64,000 nucleotides of DNA from an uncultured Aquimarina sp. (GCA_947492105.1 CANLMN010000004.1:49894-113893); one strand, 5' to 3'; positions 40,524 through 49,981 are shown, counted from the first letter of the stretch. The notes: generated from the letters alone by a model not told the origin. Program-made: numbers and translations.

Positions 40524-41414
40524 TCACTGATAATCCGATATAAGTTCAAATTCTAGTTTGTCGATTAGTGCCTTAAGTACTTCTATAGCATCTATATCTT
40601 TATTATTAATTGCTCTATTAATTGCCGAAACTATTCTACCCTTGATAATTTTTAATCTATCCTCTTGATTCAGAAAAAGAGGTTCTTTTTTCTCTACAAT
40701 GTCCTGTTGCGAGCTCAATACGCTACTTTCACTTTTCTCCTTTTCAATTTCTTTAAGTTCCGTTTCGACATCGGTAAGAAGTTGATTCTTGACCATATTA
40801 ATTTTATGATGTAGATCAGACTCATTAAGAATAATCATGTCCTTGATGTCGTTATCCTTAAGTAAGTTTTTGAGATCGGATTTTTTTACTTTGACCTCTC
40901 CGGATAGTACCTTATTTTTTAATTTAGGATTACTATTAGCGATCACATTCAAGGCTTCTGCGTACTTAGAATCTCTTTCTATAGTACTTTTACTAACCTT
41001 AAACTCCTTTGATAATACTTCTGATGTTGGGGCATCAACTTGACCTTTTAATTTAACATTTCCGTACCCTCCTTTCTTCTTTTTTAAACCCAAATATTTT
41101 AGCCCTCGGTAATAACTCAACTGATCAGGAGTTAAGTTTCTTCTTCCCAATTGATTCTGTAACATCCAAATTTTTACCTCTTCAACTTTTTCAAATTTTC
41201 TAATATCAATTTCAAAAGGAATATTATGCTTGCAACAGATTTTATATCTATTGTGACCATCTATTAAAATTAAATCTTGTTGTTCTGTCTCCCAAACAAT
41301 CAAAGCCTCTCTACAGCCTTCAGCTAATAAGTTGCTTTCTAATTGTAAAAATTCTTTTTTTTGTAAAGGAACTATAAAATCACGAAGCTCTTCCTTAATC
41401 TTAATATTTTTCAT
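40524..41414 (-). CDS. ParB/Srx-domain DNA-binding-like protein
   Basis: A 296-aa protein with a ParB N-terminal domain. IVPLQKKEFLQLESNLLAEG (15-34) and LILIDGHNRYKICCKHNIPF (about 49-68) are the conserved strand and GHxR box. A predicted helix-turn-helix follows (TSEVLSKEFKVSKSTIERDS, near 129-148). The C-terminal third is Lys/Glu-rich and probably helical. Proteins of this type occur on plasmids and genomic islands and sometimes act as transcription factors. No parA partner is nearby, so a chromosome-partition role is unlikely. It is the first gene upstream of the PKS operon, about 1 kb away on the same strand, and could regulate it, but that is inference. Confidence 0.75.
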   Translation of the reverse strand: MKNIKIKEELRDFIVPLQKKEFLQLESNLLAEGCREALIVWETEQQDLILIDGHNRYKICCKHNIPFEIDIRKFEKVEEVKIWMLQNQLGRRNLTPDQLSYYRGLKYLGLKKKKGGYGNVKLKGQVDAPTSEVLSKEFKVSKSTIERDSKYAEALNVIANSNPKLKNKVLSGEVKVKKSDLKNLLKDNDIKDMIILNESDLHHKINMVKNQLLTDVETELKEIEKEKSESSVLSSQQDIVEKKEPLFLNQEDRLKIIKGRIVSAINRAINNKDIDAIEVLKALIDKLEFELISDYQ

Positions 41415-42139
41415 TATTTTTAATAGTATAAAAAATAAATATTTGTGTTTAAATTTAAAGTCATGTAAAGATAATTAATTTAAGTAAATACACCTAAACG
41501 TTAAACAAAACGTGAACAAGAATTTCGTTATATGAAATATTATTCTTTCTAAAGAGCCTCATATTACACACAAAAAATCCTTTGTAGAACTATTTTTAAG
41601 CAACGAAAATTACATCTATAGGGGTAAAAACACCTTATAAATTAAGATATTAATGGCGTTGGCACTTCTACTAAGAACACAGTATTCATGTTCTTTTACA
41701 ATTCACAAAACACTAATAATCAATTTTTTAAATAATAAAAATACAATACAACGATAATTCAAAAGCAAGAACTCTTCTATAAAACATCATGATTATTAGC
41801 TGTTCTATAATCCCAAGTCTATCACCAAATCCACTCCCAACACCACCTCTTCTCCAAAATCACTACACAAAACAACATGTAGATATTAGTAAAAGATGCT
41901 AAAACATCATAACAATGAACAAATTACGATCAAAATTCGCCAATAACATACTACAATTAACATTTAACCATAGCCTTGGTAAGTGATAGCCGTAATACTA
42001 AAAAGACAACTATAATTAATTCATTTAATCATTAACTTAATATTAACACATAACAAAGTCATTCCTCCTAAAAAAATAGGTTATTTTTAAAAAAATTATT
42101 CGCGCCTTAATAAGTTCAGTGCAACAAATAAAAAAGAAA
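41415..42139. other. Gene-free AT-rich gap, possible gene-end remnant
   Basis: Intergenic sequence between the divergent ParB-like and avidin-like genes. A locally GC-richer patch at about 41810-41880 reads on the minus strand as FGEEVVLGVDLVIDLGL ending in a stop, with a stop 22 codons upstream and no start. It looks like the last codons of a lost gene, or chance. I see no tRNA, repeat or clear promoter. Confidence 0.35.
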
Positions 42140-42547
42140 ATGTTATCATCCCTCTTTATTTTTAATGAGAATTGTCATTTAATTTTAAAAATTTGTAATG
42201 ATTCTCTAATTTCAGGTTATTTTAACTTGAACTCAATAAATCATAATAGCAACCATATCATTACCGGAGGATGTACCAAATTATCAAACACATCATATGA
42301 GTTGTTTTTCAAAGTGGACTGGACGGACAAAAATCAAAATTCCTACACCTTATTTTCAGGTCTGGTATTCTTAAAAGAAAACGATATCACTAAAATTAAC
42401 CTGAATTGGTCTTTTTTTTGTAAAACTACTAAAGTTAGCAGATTTGGATTTTATAAAGGAGTAAATCTGCAAAATAATTCTAAATTCATTCTTTCGAGCA
42501 GAACAGCAATACCATACCCTTATAATTTATCCGAGCAAATAAATTGA
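42140..42547 (+). CDS. Divergent avidin-like beta-barrel protein
   Basis: A 135-aa protein counted from the ATG at 42140; a GTG 21 bases upstream is also in frame but less likely. Its pattern resembles avidins: LSSLFIFNENCHLILKI then DSLISGYF (compare GxLxGxY), FFKVDWTDKN, SYTLFSGLVF (compare TxWxGQ), ITKINLNWSFF (compare RIxTxWLL) and GFYKGVNL near the end. The order and spacing of these strands fit a single eight-stranded barrel. The first biotin-contacting Trp region is not conserved, so biotin binding is doubtful. There is no signal peptide. It is alone on the plus strand between the ParB-like gene and a repeat. I am moderately unsure; it could be an unrelated beta-rich protein. Confidence 0.5.
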   Translation: MLSSLFIFNENCHLILKICNDSLISGYFNLNSINHNSNHIITGGCTKLSNTSYELFFKVDWTDKNQNSYTLFSGLVFLKENDITKINLNWSFFCKTTKVSRFGFYKGVNLQNNSKFILSSRTAIPYPYNLSEQIN

Positions 42548-42735
42548 TACCAGACAATAATTTGATTTCAAGCACGGTAAAACATTTCTTTCCTAGTATA
42601 TACCAAAAGTACCTCAGCCTAGACAAATGACTATTTCAAAACGGATCTACCGTTTTGGTTATCGGATTTTTTTCTTAAAAATATAACCGTATATTTCTTA
42701 TGATACAAGTAGAAAACTCTGTAACACCAAATTAT

Positions 42736-42895
42736 ACCATTTAAAAAATAATTACAGGCTAATAATTCTGTTTTTTTTCTACTATTTTTTCGCTAAAAAA
42801 TTAAACTGTAGCCACGGTTATGCCTAAAATTTTATAGCTCAAACTAGCCAAAAATAGTTCAAGTATTTTGAACTACAATTACATTTTTACTGGTA
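42736..42895 (+). repeat. Hairpin repeat element, family 1, 160 bp
   Basis: ACCATTTAAAAAATAATTACAGG at the left and TTACATTTTTACTGGT at the right. The centre reads TGTAGCCACGGTTATG, the hairpin tip. Nearly the same as the 7852 copy. It lies about 190 bases downstream of the avidin-like gene. Confidence 0.88.
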
Positions 42896-42970
42896 TGACA
42901 ACAAAACAAAATCATATGTTTTTCTATTTTGATGCTTGTTCATTTATTTGATTTGCGAAACAAAATAAAT

Positions 42971-43013
42971 AAAAAAAGCTAAAATCTTAGTATCAAAGAT
43001 TTTAGCTTTTTTA
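42971..43013. terminator. Bidirectional intrinsic terminator
   Basis: A perfect 12-bp stem, AGCTAAAATCTT / AAGATTTTAGCT (42977-42988 and 42996-43007), with a 7-base loop. An A-run lies on one side and a T-run on the other, so it can end transcription in both directions. On the minus strand it starts one base past the tRNA 3' end. Confidence 0.92.
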
Positions 43014-43014
43014 G

Positions 43015-43088
43015 TAGCGAGAGGGGGGCACGATCCCCCGACCTCCGGGTTATGAATCCGACGCTCTAACCAACTGAGCTACCTCGCC
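43015..43088 (-). tRNA. tRNA-Met (CAT anticodon)
   Basis: 74-nt cloverleaf on the minus strand: acceptor GGCGAGG pairs with TCTCGCT (two G-U pairs), D stem GCTC/GAGC, anticodon loop TTCATAA, T stem GGGGG/CCCCC with loop ATCGTGC. The CCA end is not encoded. The anticodon stem has one A-C mismatch beside the loop. CAT could also be an Ile2 tRNA after lysidine modification, but elongator Met is the more likely reading. Confidence 0.9.
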
Positions 43089-43099
43089 AATTGCGGGTG

Positions 43100-43129
43100 C
43101 AAAGATAAAAACAAATTCTTATCAAGCAA
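43100..43129 (-). promoter_or_regulatory. Bacteroidetes-type promoter of the tRNA
   Basis: On the minus strand TTG (43129-43127), 19 bases, then TATCTTTG (43107-43100). This matches the TTG-N19-TAnnTTTG promoter of the phylum exactly and ends 11 bases upstream of the tRNA 5' end. Confidence 0.85.
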
Positions 43130-43202
43130 ACAATAAACTGTATTTTTTTTTTTTTGAAATAACTTTTTATAGTCGCTAATTAATCTATATATTGGCAATC
43201 AA

Positions 43203-43607
43203 ATGAAAATAATTATGCCAGATAAAATAAAATTTGAACAAGAATTTGTAATCCAATCTTCACCTCAGTTATTGTATCAATACATATCTACACCATCCGG
43301 TTTACAGGAATGGTTTGCTGATAATGTAAATTCTCGAGGAGAGCTTTTTACTTTTATCTGGGATGATGCCGAAGAAAAAGCAAAAATGCTTAGTAAAAAA
43401 AATGGAGATCGAATAAAATTCCAATGGTTGAATGATGAAGAAAATGGAGACGATTATTTTTTTGAAATGCGAATTCAGGTAGATGAGATCACCAAAGATG
43501 TATCTCTTTTAATCACAGACTATTCTGAAGATGATGAGGTTGATGAAAACAAAATGCTTTGGGAAAATATGATTGGAAACCTAAAACAAGTACTAGGTTC
43601 GTCATAG
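43203..43607 (+). CDS. START-like domain protein
   Basis: A 134-aa protein of the SRPBCC/START-like superfamily in the form common in Bacteroidetes. KFEQEFVIQSSPQLLYQYI leads into STPSGLQEWFADNV (about 30-43), strands such as FTFIWDDAEEKA and RIKFQWL, and a long C-terminal helix (KMLWENMIGNLKQVLGS). The fold makes a hydrophobic pocket, but the ligand of this group is not known. An alternative ATG four codons in (43215) would give MPDKIKFE and fits homologues equally well. It is followed 70 bases later by the aminotransferase-like gene on the same strand. Confidence 0.85.
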   Translation: MKIIMPDKIKFEQEFVIQSSPQLLYQYISTPSGLQEWFADNVNSRGELFTFIWDDAEEKAKMLSKKNGDRIKFQWLNDEENGDDYFFEMRIQVDEITKDVSLLITDYSEDDEVDENKMLWENMIGNLKQVLGSS

Positions 43608-43626
43608 GTTACCGGTATAGAATAGT

Positions 43627-43634
43627 TATCTTTG
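43627..43634 (+). promoter_or_regulatory. Probable -7 element for the aminotransferase gene
   Basis: TATCTTTG matches the Bacteroidetes -7 consensus TAnnTTTG and lies about 43 bases before the ATG at 43678. No TTG is present at the right distance upstream, so the match is partial. Confidence 0.55.
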
Positions 43635-43677
43635 CCGTGTTTTGCCTCGTTTTGGCTTTTTCAACACATGACTTTAT

Positions 43678-44526
43678 ATGACTAATATCAATGGCACTTT
43701 GATGCCTCCTTCAGAAACCAAACTATCACTCGCTAACAGAGGATATATGTATGGTGATGCTTTGTTTGAAACTATACGTTACGCAAACGGGCAATTACTC
43801 TTCTGGGAGGATCACTATTTTAGACTCATGGCTGGAATGAGAATTCTGCGGATGCAAATTCCTATGGATTTTACTCCAGAAAATTTGCAAGAACAAATCA
43901 TTGCTTGTATTAACGCCAATAGTATTGCCAAATCTGTTGTTCGTATAAAAATGACTGTGTTTAGAGATGCTACTGGTTTTTATACCCCGGACAACAATAG
44001 TATTGGATACACTATTGCCGTGAATAAGATCGATAGCCCTCCTTTTTATACCATACCAGAAAACAGCTATGAGGTAGAGTTATTCAAAGATCATTTTGTC
44101 GCACCCGATTTGATTTCTACACTCAAAACAAATAATAAAATAGTTAATGTACTAGGAAGTATCTTTGCCAAAGAAAATAGTTATCAGAACTGTTTACTAT
44201 TAAACTCCGACAAAAAAGTTCTCGAAGCACTTAATGGAAATTTGTTTTTGGTAAAAGGGACAACAATTAAAACTCCTCCCCTATTGGATGGCTGCCTGCG
44301 AGGAGTTCTGAGAAAACAGCTCATAGAATTAATCAAAAAGAACAAAGACTATACTATCCAAGAGCTATCAATCTCTCCGTTTGAACTGCAAAAAGCGGAT
44401 GAACTTTTTGTAACGAATGTGATACAAGGAATTGTACCGATTACCAAATTTAGAAAAAAAGAATATACCGCAGTAGTGAGTAAACGACTATTAGGACAAC
44501 TCAATGCCGTTGTTCGATTTGCATAA
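43678..44526 (+). CDS. Aminotransferase class IV (aminodeoxychorismate lyase / BCAT-like)
   Basis: A 282-aa PLP enzyme of fold type IV. RGYMYGDALFETIRY (21-35) is the family's opening motif. LKTNNKIVNVLGSIFAKEN (about 148-166) is the region that carries the PLP Lys. ALNGNLFLVKG (about 183-193) replaces the usual E(A/G)xxSN(I/L)F, with Leu-Asn-Gly where Ser is common. The terminal VTNVIQGIVPI is also typical. Family members include 4-amino-4-deoxychorismate lyase (folate), branched-chain and D-amino acid aminotransferases; sequence alone does not separate them, but the size fits the lyase. It is a housekeeping-type gene next to the START-like gene, and probably not part of either biosynthetic cluster. 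Confidence 0.82.
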   Translation: MTNINGTLMPPSETKLSLANRGYMYGDALFETIRYANGQLLFWEDHYFRLMAGMRILRMQIPMDFTPENLQEQIIACINANSIAKSVVRIKMTVFRDATGFYTPDNNSIGYTIAVNKIDSPPFYTIPENSYEVELFKDHFVAPDLISTLKTNNKIVNVLGSIFAKENSYQNCLLLNSDKKVLEALNGNLFLVKGTTIKTPPLLDGCLRGVLRKQLIELIKKNKDYTIQELSISPFELQKADELFVTNVIQGIVPITKFRKKEYTAVVSKRLLGQLNAVVRFA

Positions 44527-44689
44527 TCAATTGATTAGATTTTTTTGACGAGATGTGATGAATAGTGAATCCATCTTGACTTTTTCTTTACTTTAATGAA
44601 ATGCTAACTTAGGTTGGTATAATTCGTCGATATTTTGTTCTTTTTCGCCTTCGTAGCGCTGCTATGATTTTCAGAAAAAAAGCTACGCC

Positions 44690-44764
44690 TATGCCTAAAT
44701 TTTATAGTTAAAACTAGCCAAAAACAGTTCTATTATACTGACTTACAACTACATTACAACTGGT
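44690..44764 (+). repeat. Half copy of hairpin repeat family 1
   Basis: CTATGCCTAAATTTTATAG, ACTAGCCAAAAACAGTTC and CATTACAACTGGT match the right half of the 42736 copy. The left half is replaced by other sequence containing GTAGCG...CGCTAC-like pairing, so this is a truncated or recombined element. It lies just downstream of the PepSY gene. Confidence 0.7.
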
Positions 44765-44783
44765 ATGAGCACCAAAAAAAGTA

Positions 44784-45956
44784 CTATTTATACCTTCTAC
44801 CATACCACAACAGTACACCACTCACCGGCAATGTAGCACAAATCAAACTTACCACAAAAGCAATAATCTTACCCGCAATTCCACCAATAGCTCCGATATG
44901 AATGTCATAATTCATTCGGATAACCTTGTCTGCAAAGTGGGCATCTTCATATTTTCCATAGATACTAGTCGTCGCTAATTCTTTGAGTGTTGTTTGGTCA
45001 AAAAAGCGATAATCCATATCATAATATAACCCCTTAGAATTACTGACCTCTACAAGAATAGAAGTCGTATCATTCTCGGGATAATGTAATTCTACATTTT
45101 TTACATCAGGATTTTCGGCATACAGCATTGGAATAAGTGCGTCATATTTTTGTTTTTTTAATGAACCTGCTACAAATACTTGCTCGCTATTAGGAATAAT
45201 AAATTGAGGAGCCTTGTCTCCACCGGTTACCTTGTATGCTATAAAATAAAACCAATTAAATGCCATTACACACCCTGTAAAAGCTAATACTAACCCCAAA
45301 GAAGAAATATAGAACCCCGTGACTGTATGGAGATCAAAGTTTTTGCGTTTCCAACGAGTTTTGCTATTCCAATCAAATTGAAGTCGTTGTTTCCAATGCT
45401 TCTTATTCTTTTTATTCCTAGGATACCAAAGAATCAAACCACTGATCAACATACCCAAAAATAACAAGATACTATAGGATACAACTCTAGAACCAATGCC
45501 TTCTGGCAGCCATAAGCGTAGATGTCCTTTTAGAACAAAAGCAAAAAAACCAGCATTATTATCTACTCTTTTGATAACCACACCCGAATAGGGGTTCAAA
45601 AACAAACTTTGATAAAATAATTCGGGCGTTGTTTGGTAGAAAACAACTTCTACGGCCTCATTTGGCCTACCATATACTACCCCGTGTATAGTTTTGTCCG
45701 GAATATGGTCTTCGGCAATTTTTTTTACCTCAGATGCCGCTATAAAGTCTTGATCAATTTTTGGAACCACATATTTATAGGTATCATACAATCCATCTAT
45801 CTCTTCCTTGAAAGCCCAAAAACAACCCGTAATTGCAACTATGAACACTACCAAACCCGTACCCAAACCCACTATTTTATGGATTTGAAGTAGCATTTTG
45901 CGTTTATTTTTCTTCTTATTTTCCTGAGACATATAGTCGTAACTTTCTAATAACAT
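44784..45956 (-). CDS. PepSY-associated transmembrane protein, iron-uptake type
   Basis: A 390-aa inner-membrane protein of the PepSY_TM family often found with siderophore receptors. Segments: IHKIVGLGTGLVVFIVAITGCFWAF (about 26-50), VSYSILLFLGMLISGLILWYP, TGFYISSLGLVLAFTGCVMAF and a C-terminal span ending VSGVLLWYGRRYK. The periplasmic loops hold PepSY-like repeats. Relatives are proposed to reduce or remove iron from siderophores in the periplasm. The annotated ATG lies in the end of a hairpin repeat; the ninth codon (45932, MSQENKKK) is an equally good start. It is the last of three iron-related genes on this strand, after the receptor and the DUF4374 lipoprotein, though a repeat separates it from them. 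Confidence 0.85.
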   Translation of the reverse strand: MLLESYDYMSQENKKKNKRKMLLQIHKIVGLGTGLVVFIVAITGCFWAFKEEIDGLYDTYKYVVPKIDQDFIAASEVKKIAEDHIPDKTIHGVVYGRPNEAVEVVFYQTTPELFYQSLFLNPYSGVVIKRVDNNAGFFAFVLKGHLRLWLPEGIGSRVVSYSILLFLGMLISGLILWYPRNKKNKKHWKQRLQFDWNSKTRWKRKNFDLHTVTGFYISSLGLVLAFTGCVMAFNWFYFIAYKVTGGDKAPQFIIPNSEQVFVAGSLKKQKYDALIPMLYAENPDVKNVELHYPENDTTSILVEVSNSKGLYYDMDYRFFDQTTLKELATTSIYGKYEDAHFADKVIRMNYDIHIGAIGGIAGKIIAFVVSLICATLPVSGVLLWYGRRYK

Positions 45957-46111
45957 TTAAAAAAATAATTACAGGCTAATAATTGGCTTCTTTTTCTACT
46001 ATTTTTTGACTAGAAGATTAAACCATAGCCACGACTATGCTTAGATTTTATAGTTCGAACTAGCGAAAAATAGTGCAAATTATTTTGGCCTATACTAACA
46101 TTTTTACTGGA
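45952..46111 (+). repeat. Hairpin repeat element, family 1, 160 bp, touching the PepSY start codon
   Basis: AACATTTAAAAAAATAATTACAGG at the left, CATTTTTACTGGAAT at the right, with hairpin tip CATAGCCACGACTATG in the middle. Its left five bases overlap the annotated start of the PepSY gene, so it forms that gene's 5' leader. Confidence 0.87.
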
Positions 46112-46210
46112 ATAACAATCTCGCTCTAAGCGTTAGGCACAGATAGAGCGAGATAAAACGTAAAATCCTCCTTCATATTCTCAGGAGTATTCTTTTATGT
46201 TTTTTGACAA

Positions 46211-47557
46211 TTACTTAGAAATTTTAAAAATTCCCTTGAGCGCAACACCCAAAACTTTTGCTCCCTTTGTAGCTGTAGCTGTTTCTAAATCGATGATATA
46301 CACATAAGTCTCCCCACTGTCACTCACACTGCCTATTGCAGAAGATTCTCCAAATCTACTACTCATATACGCTTTTCCATTCTCTATAAACACAGGTGCT
46401 GTATACCGGTTTGCATGTCCTGCTATTCCTTTGACATCCATAACTGTTTGTTTTTCCAAATCAAGAACAACAAGTTTCAAGAAATCCCCTTGCTCTGCAT
46501 AAGCTCCCCAAGCCCCTAATGTGGCATCTTTTGTTATAATTCTTGCCAATGCTTTTCCATTACCTACATATTCCATCCAATACATTTTCCCGCCATTAGT
46601 TGCTGCTTCGACATCAAAGAAATACGTTGGATCAAATGTTGTAGCACCTGTCTTAATCTTGAGTACGCCAGAAGGGTTTGTAGCACCTACTATTCCGGCA
46701 CTTTGCGCAGATGGCGAAAAAGTATAAATCGCTCCATTATCTGCTTTGATTAAACCTGTGCTATGTCCATTGGATCCAATATGAGTTGTTCTACTATCTT
46801 TTATAATTTTTTCTAATTCAAATTCTGGATATTTGAATACCGCAACAAAAGCATGATCAACCTCCATTGATGTACTACTTCCATCAGGTCGTATTTTGTG
46901 ATATGACACAAAAAGCTGATCCTCTCTCAATACCATTCCAGTTACCCAAGGCATGTATGCTTCTTCTGGAGTTGCCGCATCTGCAAATGCCAAAATATCT
47001 ACTGGCTGTTTTACAATTCTTTCTAGTTTTCCTGTTTCTGCATTGATAATATGAAATCTTGGTTCTGGGATTTCTTTGGTCTCTGGATTGGCTGCTGCCG
47101 AAAGTTCTACAGAAATAAGTGTTGTATTATCAATAGTAAAATGATTATCCAAGGTGGATTCAAAATTAAAGTTTGACTGCTCTACAACCTTTCCTTCGGT
47201 ATTCAACCCAAAAGCTCTAACTCTTTTTTCATCCAAGTATCCAGCTGTAAACACCTTATTCCCTGCCTGATGAAAAAACTGCCATCCTTTGAGAGGTATT
47301 CCTTGTCCTTCTACCGATAATTCGCCACGTTCCAAAGATGCCAATGAGGGTAATTCTAAAACATAGTCCGCTAATTTTTTATCCGCTGTGATTGACTGAA
47401 AACCGACTACATACTTTCGTGCATTACCCGATGTAGGTTCGGGATTTGTAGGAACTGGAGTAGTAGAATCATCACACTCACAAGACAAAACAGCAAATGC
47501 TATTATGCCTATAAATGCTATGCTCTGAATACAATTTCTAATTCTCTTTTTCATCAT
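46211..47557 (-). CDS. DUF4374 lipoprotein
   Basis: A 448-aa lipoprotein. The N-terminus has a basic start, a hydrophobic stretch (IAFIGIIAFAVLSC) and a lipobox ending at a Cys near residue 26, followed by an Asp-, Thr- and Pro-rich linker. The rest is beta-rich, of seven-bladed-propeller type, and matches the DUF4374 family by its VVGFQSI start and TEVYIIDLETAT-like ending. In Bacteroidetes, DUF4374 genes accompany TonB-dependent siderophore receptors and PepSY proteins, as here. The gene begins 21 bases after the receptor stop, so they are co-transcribed. A role as an outer-membrane-anchored partner in iron-siderophore capture or release is inferred from this conserved context. Confidence 0.8.
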   Translation of the reverse strand: MMKKRIRNCIQSIAFIGIIAFAVLSCECDDSTTPVPTNPEPTSGNARKYVVGFQSITADKKLADYVLELPSLASLERGELSVEGQGIPLKGWQFFHQAGNKVFTAGYLDEKRVRAFGLNTEGKVVEQSNFNFESTLDNHFTIDNTTLISVELSAAANPETKEIPEPRFHIINAETGKLERIVKQPVDILAFADAATPEEAYMPWVTGMVLREDQLFVSYHKIRPDGSSTSMEVDHAFVAVFKYPEFELEKIIKDSRTTHIGSNGHSTGLIKADNGAIYTFSPSAQSAGIVGATNPSGVLKIKTGATTFDPTYFFDVEAATNGGKMYWMEYVGNGKALARIITKDATLGAWGAYAEQGDFLKLVVLDLEKQTVMDVKGIAGHANRYTAPVFIENGKAYMSSRFGESSAIGSVSDSGETYVYIIDLETATATKGAKVLGVALKGIFKISK

Positions 47558-47578
47558 CTTATTGTTTTAATTAATCGT

Positions 47579-49978
47579 TTAGTTTTCTAAAAAATATCTA
47601 AGTTTTATATAAAAAGCTCTACCAGGCTGTTGAATATCAAAATTATCAAAGACTTTGGCATCAGTAAGGTTGCGAACCTGAAATGCTATATTGTAGGTTC
47701 CATTTGCCACGGCATATCCAATTTCTGTATTGTAAGACAATTGTTGTGGTATGACAAAACGTTCTCCTACCGCACCATTGGTAAAGGAATCTCTAGGAAA
47801 GTCTTTTACATAATACGAACTCAAAGAGAGTGTCAATCCATCTTCTTTGATGAATACATTCTTGAAATCTCCTCCTAATCGCAAATTTCCAAAGAGGTAT
47901 GGAATATTAGGAATACGCTGTTTTTCTAGAAATTCTAGACCAAAACTATCATCTGCATTTTTGTTGACAATATTTTGATATGTAGCATTGACATCCAAAA
48001 ATAATTTCTCGTTATACCGCACATTCAATGCCCCCTCTACTCCCGAACTATTGGCACTTGCTACATTTCTAAAAATCGAAGTAATCCCTACAGATCGGAT
48101 AGAAATAAAATCTTTGGAATCTCTATAAAACAAATTAATATCTGATTGTAATCTCAGTTTATTAAACTCCGTTGTAACCAAAAAACCAAGGTTCGCATTG
48201 TAACTCTCTTCTGGTTGTAATTCAGGATTAGATCGTAGTAAAAGTCCGTTTCCAAAAAGCTCAGAGCCTTCTGGTATTCTATACGTACGTTCAAAAGAAG
48301 TTTTGACTTGTAACAACGATGGCAATTTATACGTTGATGCAAAACCATATCCCATTTTATGGGAACTTTTCGTAATTTCTTTTAATCTATTTGGGTCATC
48401 ACTCCTCAAAAATGCATCTTCTGAAAAAACTTTTGAATTAAGAAAATACCTTTTGACAAAAACAGTTGTAGACCAGGAACGATCAAACAAACTCCAATCA
48501 AAAGCAAGAGAAATAATATTTTTATCCAGTGTATTCGGATTTTCAAAAGGAATTGGGAAATTGCTAAAAGAATCTGTTCCCACTCTTTTAATATAGTTTT
48601 TGGTATAATTAAAATTTAAAGCAGTAGATACTCCAGTTTTATAAACCAAAAAAGTATTAATCAAATGAAGTTGATCTTCAAATTCAAATAATGTTTTTGA
48701 ACCGCTTAATTCCCCTAACCCCTTATTCGATTTTTCTGTAAACGTCCCAAACCAATTGTATAACCTAGAAGAAGTATCAACAACCTTTTCTGCATTTTCA
48801 GAAAGTGAAGCGTATATTTTTAGTCGTAGTTTATCATCAAAAAGAGCTTTGTTTTCATAAAAAACACTCGTGTTATACACCTTATTTTTTGTAAAAACTT
48901 CTCCAAAAGGTTCCTGAGGATCTAATGGATGTTGTATTTCATTTTTATTCGCAGAGGTCATAAAACTAAACTCTAATCTGTCTGCAAAAGATTGATCTAC
49001 TATACCTGTTTTTAGCTGTAACATTTGCGAAGTATATCCATCATGAAAACGTCGTATATTATCTCTCACCTCTCCCGTATCATTACCAAGCGCATCACGT
49101 ACCTCAATACCATCAATCTTATAATCATTCTCAGAATCATTATAAAAAGAAGTTAGTTTTAGAAATATATCTTTCCCAAAAAAGTACTGTCCATTAACGG
49201 TAGTACGATGTGTACCAAAAGATCCTGTATCATAAGAGGTATCCAAATAGTTCTTTCTAGAACTGCTAGTGATCAAATTTACGGCACCACCCAATGCATC
49301 AGAACCTAGTGCTATCGGTACAACACCTTTATAAACCTCTATCCTATCAATAAGTGTGGTTGGATAATTATTAAAAGTCAAGGAACTCCCCAAATTCTCA
49401 AAAGGAACACCGTCTACGAAAAATTTGATCTGTTTGTCGGATAAACCATTAATAGAGAAATTAAATTCTGACCCTAGCCCTCCTTGCTGCCGCACATTGA
49501 TACCAGGTATTGTTGCTAATACGGTATTCATATCAGCGCTACTATTTTTGAGTCTCTTCAATTCTACCACTTCTACCTCAAATGCTTTTTCTTTGGCTTG
49601 CTCTGCTTGTGTTTTCCCCTCTACAATTACCTCAGAGAGTTGATCTACATCCTCTTTGAGCATCACGGTGACTTTTGTAGTCTGGTTAGCCCGTATTGTT
49701 ACAGATATGATATTTTTTTCAAAGCCTACAAAACTTGTTTGGATTGTATAATTCCCAGCAACCAATGGCATATTGAATTTACCATTTATATCACTCAAAA
49801 CTCCTCTACTTTCAAATTCCAAAACCTGTACTGTAGCTCCTACAATAGGATTTTTTTGCTGATCTATAATCATCCCCGCAAGTATCGATTGCGAGTAGCC
49901 TGATATACAAGAAAGCACCAGTAGCCCAAGGAGGAACGATGATCTAATAATAGTAGTATTAATTAAAAAAGTATACAA
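47579..49978 (-). CDS. TonB-dependent siderophore receptor
   Basis: A 799-aa outer-membrane receptor. A signal peptide (FLLGLLVLSCISGYSQS) is followed by a carboxypeptidase-regulatory-like domain (about 30-110; GVLSDINGKFNMPLVAGNY), as usual in Bacteroidetes. The plug spans about 125-250 with VLATIPGINVRQQGG, INGLSDKQIKFFVDGVP and SDALGGAVNLI. The rest is the 22-strand barrel, ending FYIKLRYFLEN. It should import a ferric siderophore, probably the hydroxamate made by the nearby operon, using TonB. It is divergent from the AraC regulator. Its upstream region has a TATTTTTG -7 match and a 15-bp box that also precedes the siderophore operon. Confidence 0.92.
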   Translation of the reverse strand: MYTFLINTTIIRSSFLLGLLVLSCISGYSQSILAGMIIDQQKNPIVGATVQVLEFESRGVLSDINGKFNMPLVAGNYTIQTSFVGFEKNIISVTIRANQTTKVTVMLKEDVDQLSEVIVEGKTQAEQAKEKAFEVEVVELKRLKNSSADMNTVLATIPGINVRQQGGLGSEFNFSINGLSDKQIKFFVDGVPFENLGSSLTFNNYPTTLIDRIEVYKGVVPIALGSDALGGAVNLITSSSRKNYLDTSYDTGSFGTHRTTVNGQYFFGKDIFLKLTSFYNDSENDYKIDGIEVRDALGNDTGEVRDNIRRFHDGYTSQMLQLKTGIVDQSFADRLEFSFMTSANKNEIQHPLDPQEPFGEVFTKNKVYNTSVFYENKALFDDKLRLKIYASLSENAEKVVDTSSRLYNWFGTFTEKSNKGLGELSGSKTLFEFEDQLHLINTFLVYKTGVSTALNFNYTKNYIKRVGTDSFSNFPIPFENPNTLDKNIISLAFDWSLFDRSWSTTVFVKRYFLNSKVFSEDAFLRSDDPNRLKEITKSSHKMGYGFASTYKLPSLLQVKTSFERTYRIPEGSELFGNGLLLRSNPELQPEESYNANLGFLVTTEFNKLRLQSDINLFYRDSKDFISIRSVGITSIFRNVASANSSGVEGALNVRYNEKLFLDVNATYQNIVNKNADDSFGLEFLEKQRIPNIPYLFGNLRLGGDFKNVFIKEDGLTLSLSSYYVKDFPRDSFTNGAVGERFVIPQQLSYNTEIGYAVANGTYNIAFQVRNLTDAKVFDNFDIQQPGRAFYIKLRYFLEN

Positions 49979-49981
49979 AGT

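Noticed and set aside
40524..41414. Plasmid partition locus suggested by the ParB-like protein
   Set aside because: No parA, replication gene or origin-like repeats nearby; a regulator is more likely.
42119..42139. GTG as start of the avidin-like gene
   Set aside because: An ATG seven codons on leaves the whole conserved region intact.
43015..43088. tRNA gene as integration site of a genomic island holding the PKS cluster
   Set aside because: No integrase gene and no direct repeat of the tRNA 3' end was found in the window.
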